Shown: one piece after another, positions 37,572 through 47,133 of the stretch
Layout: each line of letters begins with the position of its first letter
Position numbering within the stretch: position 1 is the stretch's first letter
Assembly (NCBI RefSeq): GCF_026210795.1
Contig: NC_089459.1
Span: 2,666,001 to 2,730,000 of the forward strand
Reading direction: 5' to 3'
From: Rhizophagus irregularis
Taxonomy: Eukaryota > Glomeromycota > Glomeromycetes > Glomerales > Glomeraceae
DNA: 64,000 nucleotides
The notes under the pieces: model-generated
Told to the model about the DNA's origin: nothing
Seen by the model: only the letters and a program-made list of their open reading frames with translations
The model's database searches: none
Position numbers and translations under genes: made by a program

Positions 37572-39336
37572 CTAATGTTTCTCCCCTATTTTAATAATAT
37601 CTACATGATATTCAGCAAAACTGGAGAACTTAATCCCATCTGCCCATCTAGGCTGAATACTGATTTCAGATATTTTTGGAACAAAAATTTTGCCGATTAA
37701 CCTACACTTGACTTTGACATTCTTTTCATCTTTATTCTTTTCATCTTTATTCATCGCTTCAACTACAAAACTTAAGACTGCTAATCGTAATAACAATTGC
37801 CTGTAGGCTTTTTTAATTGCTTTATTTCCGCTTGACAATTTAATCTCCCCTAACTCAATTGTGACATCTGAAATATCTGAGCCTGATGTTCTGCCTCGAA
37901 AATCAATATCTAGGATCGTATTGAACGGGGCCTAAAAAATTATATAATGAATGAGAGTTAGTATACTATACATAATTTCCAATGGCATTAAAAAAGTATA
38001 AATACCTGTTCGTTAGCTATAGCTAACTTCACATCTAATACATATGATGTCATTAGCATAATGCATAATGAGCGCGTATTCGTCAGATATAATTTTTTTT
38101 CAGATGTCTTATTATTTGAATTGTCTAATATAATAAGACTTATAAGTAACTTTATTTGATTTTACAAACTCAATCCTAACAAACTTACTCTCAAAAGATT
38201 CCCACTTCTTAAGTGCAATTTTCCCTTTATCTGCAAGTTGTTGGAGGTTCTTGAAATAATTACTATTGTCATTTGGTAGTTTACGAATATATTCTATTGC
38301 TGAATTAAGGCAATCTCGCATATTTTTTGTCTATTAGGAAGTGTAAATCATTACGTTAAGTAAGAATCATATGTGAAAGGCTCATTCCATAATATTTTAT
38401 ATTCACTTACATAAATAAAATCAGAGAGTTTGTGAACACGATATGATGAAACATACACTTGAGAATCATATAACGCCTTTTCCTTTTCAGATAGAAGTAT
38501 ATTACGGAGTAAAGCAAGCCTCACCAGACCGTTAAGGTCAAAAATTTCGAATTTTGAGGTGTAATGTGATCCCAGGAACTTGGATACTTCAGAACGTGCT
38601 GATAATTCATATATATTGCCTAAAATTGTTCTCACATCTCCTAATTCTGTTCTCATATCTCCTAATTCTGTTCTCACATCTCCTAATCCGTTTCTAAATT
38701 CTAAACTCATCTTTTCAAGTTTATCATCAATAGATTCTATAGTTTGAAACAGGTGAATGTCATTGACCGTTAGTAAGGAAAGTGAAATAATCTAGTGATT
38801 TCTTGGTGGCAAAAATACCTGGAATTGCAACAGTATCTAAAAACAATTAAAAATGAAATCAAAATTATATTAGTTATTGCAAATTTCTTGTTTGAGAAGT
38901 AAAACATTAGGAGACACTTACCAGTGGTAGAAATTGCGATAATATGAATATTCTCCGCAGTTTCATCATCTTCATCATCTTCATCATCTTGACTATTAGC
39001 TTGATTCAATTCATTTATAAAATATGTTTTGAATAATTTTTGCAGTTCCATTTCTTTCCCATTAAGTTCCTTTTCAATGTCTTCTCCGGTAAGAACATTT
39101 TTATTTTCGATTTCTTCTTTCTTCTTATTAATTTTCCAGAGTTTCATATCGGGATAATTAATATTAGTTTTCTTACAGATATATTCAATAAGTATCGCGA
39201 CTGAGAAGCTGCTCACGTGGAGCTTTTGACCTTGATACATAATGAACATTTTATTAACTTTATCGGCTTCATTAAAAATGGGAATTGAAATTATAGTACT
39301 AGTGTTTAAAATTAAACAATTAAATGACTGTGTCAT
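37572..39336 (-). CDS. Crinkler-like protein with C-terminal PD-(D/E)XK nuclease fold, intact
   Basis: Six exons read leftwards: 38922-39336, 38819-38836 (18 bases), 38411-38736, 38189-38330, 38006-38124 and 37572-37931. They give 459 aa with every junction in phase. The N-terminal about 125 residues resemble the crinkler ubiquitin-like header, including YPDMKLWKINKKKEE and an acidic DDEDDEDDE followed by NIHIIAISTT. A middle part has three near-repeats of GDVRTELG. The last part, FNTILDIDFRGRTSD, IELGEIKLSSGNKAI, then KAYRQLLLRLAVLSF, carries the Asp ... Glu-x-Lys and Gln pattern of the restriction-enzyme-like fold. An effector or intragenomic-conflict role is inferred from the family. No signal peptide is visible. 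A simple reading would suggest frameshifts near 38150 and 38765; both vanish once the 64-base and 82-base introns are recognised. Confidence 0.75.
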
Positions 39337-39482
39337 TTCGATGATATTTCTGATAGTGATAAAATTAAGATAAAAAGTGAAGTTGAAAGAAAAAGTTTGA
39401 AAGATTTTTTTTTAAGGTTAAATATACTTTTCTCTTGATAAACTCTTTTGTTAACTTATTATGACGTAATACAGCAAATAAT

Positions 39483-39733
39483 AAGTACCCTAGCTATGGC
39501 AAAAAAAAAGTTGCAGTCACGTGACATTTGGCCCGCATTACGGAGTTATGCACTAACATGTGAAAATAAACAGTGGCAAATAAGGGTGTGACGAATAAGT
39601 ATTTACTTACTCGAAAAAAACTAAGTCCTTCAGATAAATATAAAAAGTGGAAACACGGTAGGGTGTGACGGTTGTGATGAAAAAAATTCAGTCACGTAAC
39701 TGCAACTTTTTTTTTGCCATGACTGGGGTTCTG
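39483..39733. mobile_element. MITE with 9-bp target duplication and about 42-bp inverted ends
   Basis: GCAAATAAT occurs directly outside both ends (39474-39482, 39734-39742). The inverted ends share ATGGCAAAAAAAAAGTTGCA followed by GTCACGTGAC (GTTACGTGAC on the other end). Outer bases (ACCCTAG/ACCCCAG) also match. The 9-bp duplication fits Mutator-like transposition. 251 bases, no coding capacity. Confidence 0.78.
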
Positions 39734-39742
39734 GCAAATAAT

Positions 39743-42000
39743 ATAAGATACTTTGACAAAAATCAATAACAATAAGCATAGTGAAAAAGTAATTTATCAG
39801 TATACAAGAAAAATGATTAATACGAGTTTATCATTACTCATTAGATTCTCGAGGGGTATTTATTAAAATGAATTATTGTTACGTAATTTTTTTGGTTGCA
39901 TAATTGATTGTATTTGATTAATGTGGCACCAAAAGAAATGTCTAAACAATCAACTGGATCATGATATTAATATTATTTATTTCATGGGAAGTTGGAAATA
40001 ATAGTGTAATCCTTTGAAGCGTGTCACTCATTAAATATTAACTATTTTAACTATTTTAAACTAAAATTAGTAATTTTCCGGCTATCTATATAAGACCGGG
40101 AAATAACTTTTCTGGTCATTTAATAAACTCAGCTAATCACTCGCAATTTTTAAAGGTGATCATGAGTGACACTTAGTGCGACAGGGGATTAAAGTATAAA
40201 TATAGTTAATACACCAGCGTTAACTATTATTTGTAAACTTGATGCATATGTTGTATGCAGTAAGCAGTCAATCTGAAATAGTTTTCTGACCATAATTGAA
40301 AACATTCCCTTTTGTTTCAATAATACTTCAAAATATAAGGCTGAAGACTGACGAATAGCATTTTTTTTTTATTGTTATCTCGTTTTTGACTGCTTGAAAA
40401 GCAGCGTTCTCCAGAGCTGTATAGTTAATGTACAGTATTTTATGAAAGAAATTTACAAGAATGAATCTTCGTCATATTGTATAATGAAATACGATTTAGC
40501 CATATAGGGTTGAGTATAATTGTTGGTGATGATTATGCAATCTAAGTGCTAGAAATAATTTGTATCACAGAGAGTCAAATTGCAATTAATTCTCTCAGGT
40601 ATTGTTAGTTTCTCGTTTTATTAACAGGTTCCATCCCACAATGTGAAGGTACCTACCAAACTAAAAGAGGAAATGAAAAATAAATGATGCTGTGACAGTA
40701 TTTACATCATGTTATGAAGTTTGTCCTTATATTCATTGTCTTTTCTAGGAATGAGTTTAATTAAAGCCGCAGTTGGAAAAGAAAATGAAGTTCTTTTCAC
40801 AAGAATATGATATGGCTGAATGAAAAGGCAACAGGTTCAGAGTTATTTCAAAGAGTTAGTACTTGTAGTTTGTCATTTTTAATTGTTTTAATTTTTATTT
40901 TTATCTTGTAAACAATTTTTTTTGTAACAAATAACAATTAATAAATTTGCTTACTAGTTAGATGGGTTAATTGAATGTATACAATTCTTTTTCTTTTAAA
41001 AAAAATAGTTCAACACTAATACGGTTCATTAATTTTAATTTCTTTGTATCAAAATAAAACTATAATTAGTATTGTATATTAAATGTTATTGTTTTATTTT
41101 TTTGGAAGTGGTAAGAATCTTGTTAGAATTTCATGATTGCTTTCTTCACTTTGCATTTTGTGTATAAATATTTATCAATGCAGTAATCTAGTAGTTCTAA
41201 TTAACTGATATTTATTTATACTAATTATATTTATTGAAATTTAAGTCAAATTGTTTAAGATTCAAACTATTTAATTTATTAGTAATTTAGTATATTCAGA
41301 TTCTATTGTTAATTTGTTTTCATTAGAACTTGAGTTATTTAATTTATCACTATTTTTAAAATCAATAGAATCAATATTCTTAAGTTCTGAAATTACTTCA
41401 TTAATATTTAGTTTTTTTTATAATTTAAAATATTACTAACATTTTATTTAATAAAATTATAATATAATTCAATATTAGGCTAAACTAATAGGATTTTTTT
41501 TTAAGAGAAAAAAAAAGGAGCTAAAATAATTTACAAAATTTTTTAAATTATTTTTTACTATTAAAATTTAGAGGAAAGATAGGAAAAAGTAATAAAAAAA
41601 ATTTAGAAGTTAGATTTCTATAAGGAAATTAATATATAATAAATTTTTGCTTTTTTGATATTTATTTAAATTTAAATTTTTAAGGTAAAATTTAAATCAA
41701 ATTAATTTATTTTTAAAGTTAAGACTTCAAAGATTATGCCTAATTTTTTATAAAATAACTTTATACATGAAATTGGAATATGGATCAATCAGATCGTAAA
41801 ATTTTGTAATTACGAAACTTCTATTTTTATTTTTTTTTTAATTTAAACCGTTTTTTAATATTTTTTATTTTTTTTGGCTTCAGATTATAGTTGTTTCTGA
41901 AATTCAATTGGCAAATCTGAAATCTGAAATTATGAAATCGTAATTAATTACGTATTCCAAAATTCTGAAATTTGTATAATAATGCAAAATTGCAAATATC
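39743..42000. other. Very AT-rich gene-free stretch
   Basis: No recognised gene. The part from about 40900 to 42000 is almost devoid of G and C and may be heavily mutated old repeat. Confidence 0.4.
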
Positions 42001-42002
42001 TT

Positions 42003-42370
42003 GGGATCTAGTAATCAGATTTCAATGATCTTACTACCATTCGATTCATCTCATTGAGACGAATCTAATGATATGTGTTCCATTTCTGTAGCACCAATAT
42101 TGATGGAGTAGAATTATTATAAACATTTAATGAATTTTGGTGTCAGAGCACGATCTAGTGATTAGATTTGAATGAATTTACCACCATTCAATTCGTCATG
42201 ACGAGACAATTCTAATGGCGATAAGATCATCTTTCTAGCATTAAAATTGACGGATATTGGTATCAGAGCGTGGTCTAGTGATTGGATTTAAATGAACTTA
42301 CTACCATTAGAATCGCCTTATCAAGACGAATCAAATGGTAGTAAGATCATCCAAAACGGATCACTGGGTG
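42003..42370. repeat. Three tandem, diverged hairpin units of about 115-120 bases
   Basis: Each unit starts near TCTAGTGATT(A/G)GATTT, continues to a palindromic core of the type TTACTACCATT ... AATGGTAGTAA around a GTCTYATYRAGAC centre, and ends in AGATCATCT or similar. Starts are near 42007, 42153 and 42273. The same core recurs at 50100-51420. Units differ at many positions but keep the mirrored arms. Confidence 0.65.
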
Positions 42371-43009
42371 CTGAGTTATTATTTGTTAAAGTTTTTATAT
42401 ATAAATTGGCCAAAATTAAGGCTAATTCTGGGCAAATATTTTTGTAATACAAAATTAATTTCGGAGTCTGAAATTAATTACGAAATACGGAGTTTTTCTA
42501 ATGAATTACTTAATAATTACAGAATTACGTAATTACGTATTTCCATAATACTAAAATAATTTTAGACACAAGTATACTTTAGATCAAGTGTTTAAAATAT
42601 CAAATCAGATGTGATTATAAGTTTTATATTATAAAACTTCTTTTTTTTTAATTTGAAATATTTTCTAATATTTCTTTTTTTTTATTTTTGTAAGTTTAGG
42701 TTTTAGAGTTTTGAGAATTGAAAAGATTAAGTTTTATAATTTTCATTATGAAACTTTTCTTATAAGTTTAGGAGGATCCAGAAATATATATATAGAAGTA
42801 AGGTTTACTGATGCATCGCCTGATCGCCATTATAGTAAAATTAGGTGAAGTAAGATAGTAGTAAGATTTTGATTTGCATAAAATTTAAGAATTTTTTATT
42901 TATAGTCTAATTATTAATTTGCATATTTTAATCAATATTTTTAATATATAAGAAATTTGGGTTGCATATTTTTAACCCAAATTTATTTGGCAGATTATAC
43001 ATATATTTA

Positions 43010-43181
43010 CAGTCAAACCTTGATATAACAAACCCTTGATATAGTGAATTTTTTAGACAATTATAATAAATTTCCCTTCACTATAATGAATTAACCAATC
43101 AAATCTCTTAAAATTTTCACTATAACCTTATAGTAAAGTTGAAATCTAGACCTTAGGATTCATTATAATAAGGGTTGACTG
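43010..43181. mobile_element. Pogo/Tigger-like MITE with TA duplication
   Basis: 172 bases from CAGTCAAACCTTGATATAAC to AATAAGGGTTGACTG, flanked by TA (43008-43009, 43182-43183). The outer inverted ends CAGTCAA/TTGACTG are of the pogo type. The interior repeats the idea of GATATAGTGAA/TTCACTATA. No coding capacity. Confidence 0.72.
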
Positions 43182-43440
43182 TATATATATAATTTATTAT
43201 ATGATATATTTAGCTAGTTAATTCAGTGTTGTACATGGACACTGTCCGCAGCATTTTGCTTGGACAATAATGTTCATGTCCCGTCCTGCGTTGACCGTAG
43301 TCCAGAAAATGTCCCAATCGTCACTTGTCATACGGACGGTGTCAACTATTTCCAAATTGTCGGGACAATTTTATATGTCAAGCCAGTCTGGGATGTCCGT
43401 ATCTAAGCCACAATAAAAATTTTCACAAAAAATTTTCATT

Positions 43441-46281
43441 ATGCCACCGCTTCCTTCTTTGTTAGCTCCATATATTATTAGAACTGATATTAAAGTTAAC
43501 AAAAGCAACCTCAAAACTTTTTGTAAACCTTGTATAGAAGAATTGGAAGAGGAGGAAGGGCAAAAAACATGGTTTCCAAATAAAAAAGATCGAATAGTTC
43601 AACATTTTAAGAAATGTACTAATTTTTTTGCCCAAACAAATGAAGAGCAACGAAAAGAAATATTTGAATTATTACAAACTAATAACAATAATGTTATTAC
43701 AAATATAATTCCTTAAAAAAGAACATGTAAATCATATTTTAAAGAATTTAATAGCATATTATTCATTAATAAATAATATTTCATAACATGTATATTTATT
43801 TTAATTCCAGACTCTACATTCTCTCAAGCTTCTCTGGCATCAAGTTCTTCTCATAAAGTAGCAGTGATTAACCTAAGGTTGCTTGCCAAAACCTCTCTAA
43901 AATCCTGCGATAAATTTCGGCAAGATTTTACTATATGTTTACTATAGTTTCGGCAGGGTTTCGGCAGTTTCGGCAAATGGGGGTTTCGGCATTTCGGCAA
44001 GGTTTCGGCATTTCGGCAAAGTTTCGGCAGGATTTTTAATATGATTTAATATAGTTTTGGCATTTTCCGCATAGGTTTCGGCAGTTATTAAGAAGGTTTC
44101 AGCAAGCAACCTTAGATTAACCGTTCATCATGTTATGGGCCTATGGATAATTATATTGTGCGATCCTTATCTAAAGAAGATTTAAAAAAGTTTAACATGT
44201 TACTACTTCGACTTACGGTCTCCTGTGGATGGGCATTATCATGGGTAAATAATCCTAAAGCTAAAGAGTTATTCGATTTTTTAAATCTTTTTCTTAAACT
44301 ACCTGATCGCCGTGTTCTTGGGGGTGATATTTTAAAACAAGTTGTAGCTGATGCAGATAAAGCTATAGAAACTGCACTTAAAGAAGATCCTGTTGGTGTG
44401 ACTTTAACTTTTGATGGATGGACCAATGTAAAGAATGAGCAATTGTTAGGAACAGTTATATTATCTTCTGAAGGAAAGCCTTATGTTTGGAAAGCAGTTG
44501 ATATCACATCTGAACGCGAAAATAATGCTGCAGTAATAAACAAAACTGAAGCAATGCTTACTGAGTTAAAAAATAAAGAAATAACTGTTTGCGCTATAGT
44601 TACTGATAGTGCATCTGCATATGCTGCAGCTCGGTATTATATTTTTTTATTATTTGATTTAATTTATTTAAATATTTAAAGATTTACATATCTTTTATAT
44701 TATATTATATAAGACGCTGGATGAGAATTTCGAATAGGTCAATAATATTTTTACCATGTTTTACCCATCAGATTAACCTATGTGTGGGCGAAATTTTCAA
44801 AGAATCTACTGAATTTAAGATTACTGTTGATCGTGGTATCCGGCTTGCTACTTATTTTAACAATTCAAATTATAAATTCTTTATTGGACATTTACGAAAT
44901 CAGCAATATGAAACATATAAAAAACATATTGCAATATCTGTTCCAGGAGAGACACGATGGAACAGTCTTTATAATATGTGTGTTAGTCTTTTAAAAACTC
45001 AACAAGCATTACAAGTAAGCATATTTAAATAATTTAATCATTTATTAAGAATTAGCAATAAATATAAACTTAATTCTAAATTTTTTATTAGATTCTAGCT
45101 ATCAATTTCAAACCACCAATTGTTGAAACACGTCATCAGCAAGGAGAAACACCAACTTTACCACGTGAAATATTTGAGATTATTGACTCTTCTACATTCT
45201 GGGATCAAATTACGCTTATTAATGAAATTCTTGATCCATATTGCAAATTGCTTAATTTACTACAATGTGATAAGACGCGTTTATTTCAGGTAGTACATAG
45301 TATGAATTATTTGGTTCAATTTTGGTTGAATTATTCAGATGATACACTTGCTAAACGAATTATTGGACAATTGGAAAAACGTTGAAAAGATTGGGAACAA
45401 CCTCTCCTTTTACTATCTTATTTATTACATCCTGAGTACCGAATGAATCAATTTAATAATACAATTTCTAGTGTCAATTATTCAGCATTTGGAAAGTGGC
45501 TAATGTATTATTATCGTGTACACTGAAAAAGAACCAAAATGTATACTCCGTGAGTTTGATGATTTCCGGCTAGCTAAATATCCATTTGATCTTGAATCTT
45601 ATAGACAATTTGATAATGACATTTGGTGTTATTGGTGCTATATTAGTGTTTCTACAAATGAATTGGGTTTTGTAGCTTGTAGAATTTTTGGTATATGCGT
45701 AAATGCAGCTTCTGTAGAAAGGCTTTGGAGCTGCATGGGGTTTTTACAAACAAATCGGCGTAATAGATTAATGGTATATTTTATATTCATATTTTGTTAA
45801 AAATATATTATTCTAACATTAATTTTTTAATATATAGTCATCTAAAGCTCTCCAAATGAGCAAATTAAGAGCTGAAATTACATATGGCCACCGTCTTCAT
45901 AATAATCCACCATCTATTGAACCTACATTAGATATTAATAATGCAAATGAAACTGATATTAATCAACATTTCAATAATATAAATGGTTCGGAAAATGTTA
46001 GAGATAATAGTCCAGCTGCTAATTTTGAAACTAATTCTGAACCAATAGAAGATGATTCAGATGATGAAATCACTGAACCCCGGCTAGAAAATGATTTTGG
46101 TGAATATCTTCAAGGTTGGGCCAAAATGCTAGAGGAAGAGAAAAATGCCGAGCTTGATGAAGAAACTGAAGAACAAAGTAATACACAAATAGATGATGTT
46201 ACTCATCCCGCTAATGATACTAGTGCTAAATGGGATTTGTTAATACTCTTTAATAATATAGATGTAAACTTACCATTCTAA
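43441..46281 (+). pseudogene. hAT transposase, interrupted
   Basis: The N-terminal part (43441-43716) has a BED-like finger: TFCKPCIEEL and IVQHFKKCTNF. After the nested MITE the main body runs DNYIVRSLSKEDLKKFNML, LTFDGWTNVKNEQLLG (first catalytic Asp), CAIVTDSASAYAAAR (second Asp), then after an intron RISNRSIIFLPCFTHQINLC and PGETRWNSLYNMC. The dimerisation region NAASVERLWSCMGFLQTNRR carries the expected Glu. A TGA at 45383-45385 and a frame change near 45516 break it, so it is not expected to be active. The acidic tail (45856-46281) still reads open. Confidence 0.85.
43874..44114. mobile_element. MITE (family TAAGGTTGCTTG) nested in the hAT transposase
   Basis: 241 bases with ends TAAGGTTGCTTGCC ... 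GCAAGCAACCTTA and an exact 8-bp duplication GATTAACC (43866-43873, 44115-44122), as hAT-type transposition makes. The interior is a run of TTTCGGCA words. Removing it and one duplication copy leaves the transposase frame continuous, so it landed in a working or near-working copy. Confidence 0.9.
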
Positions 46282-46544
46282 TAATTGATGTAAATTTACT
46301 GTATCTCTGATGTTAATTCTGCAAAATAATAAATGGATTTTACGTTTAAACATAAATATACTAATTATTAATCAATAATCATTGTTCTAAACGTAAACTT
46401 TTATTTAAATCGTAAAATAAAATAATCATGTGATTTATATATAATGTCCATGATATGTCCTGAACATAAAAAGTGCAGGACACGGACAGGGACTGTCTGG
46501 TCCCGGCTGTCCCATGTCCGTGTCTGTGTCCCATGACAACACTG

Positions 46545-46928
46545 CTAGTTATGTTACAATTATTACATTTAACTATTAAATATTTGTAAATCAATTGTAA
46601 TAATCTATTCAATCTATTCTTTTGAAAAAAATTTCCAAAAATAAATTTTCTTTATCTTGATTTTACTTCTTTATTTTACTTTAATACTATGATATATAGT
46701 TTAAAATATGCTAAATTGGAAATATAGTTTTGAAAGATTTTCTAAACATAAATACGTTCACTGGTCAAAATAAAAACTTTTGGTCATATGACAAATCGGC
46801 TGATCTGTCATACATTTCGGCCAAATTTCGGAAATTATTAAAAATTGGTCAAATTTCAACATATATGATTTATAGTCGATTTATTGAATTATTTAATCAA
46901 ACATTACACGTTACACATTACGCATATT
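46545..46928. other. Spacer after the hAT element
   Basis: AT-rich. A 66-codon frame at 46730-46930 has no recognised relatives. Words such as TGGTCAAAAT recur within it, suggesting an old repeat. Confidence 0.35.
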
Positions 46929-46974
46929 AAAAGTTTAAAAAAGGATCATCTTATACATCCTTTTTTAAACTTTT
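46929..46974. repeat. Perfect 18-bp inverted repeat
   Basis: AAAAGTTTAAAAAAGGAT (46929-46946) is followed after 10 bases by its exact complement (46957-46974). It sits directly before the long pyrimidine tract and the tandem array. Confidence 0.8.
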
Positions 46975-47133
46975 TTTTAATTTTTTTCTTTCCTTCCTCT
47001 TTTCTTTCCTTCGTTCTTCTTCCCTGTTTCCCCTTCTTCCCCTTTCCCTTTCCCTTCCTTCATTCTCCTTTCCCTTCCTTCCCTTTTTCTTCCTTCTCCT
47101 TTCCCTTTCACTTTTTTTACTTTTTTTTTATAG
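46971..47133 (+). repeat. About 160-base almost pure pyrimidine tract
   Basis: Nearly uninterrupted C and T (CCTTCC and CCCTTTCCC words) ending in a TTTTATAG that serves as the first acceptor-like site of the array. Such tracts can form triplex DNA; that is general knowledge, not shown here. Confidence 0.75.

Larger units (their letters stand above)
43224..46544 (+). mobile_element. hAT-family DNA transposon, decayed
   Basis: 3.3 kb with inverted ends CAGTGTTGTACATGGACAC ... and its complement (right end GTCCCATGACAACACTG). Subterminal stretches near both ends are rich in GGACA/TGTCC words. CTAGTTA lies outside both ends (43214 and 46545), a nearly intact 8-bp duplication. It carries the transposase described separately and a nested MITE. 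Confidence 0.85.

Noticed and set aside
38100-38190. Frameshift in the crinkler-like gene
   Set aside because: A 64-base GT-AG intron (38125-38188) with correct phase removes the apparent frame change and the stop after RQFK.
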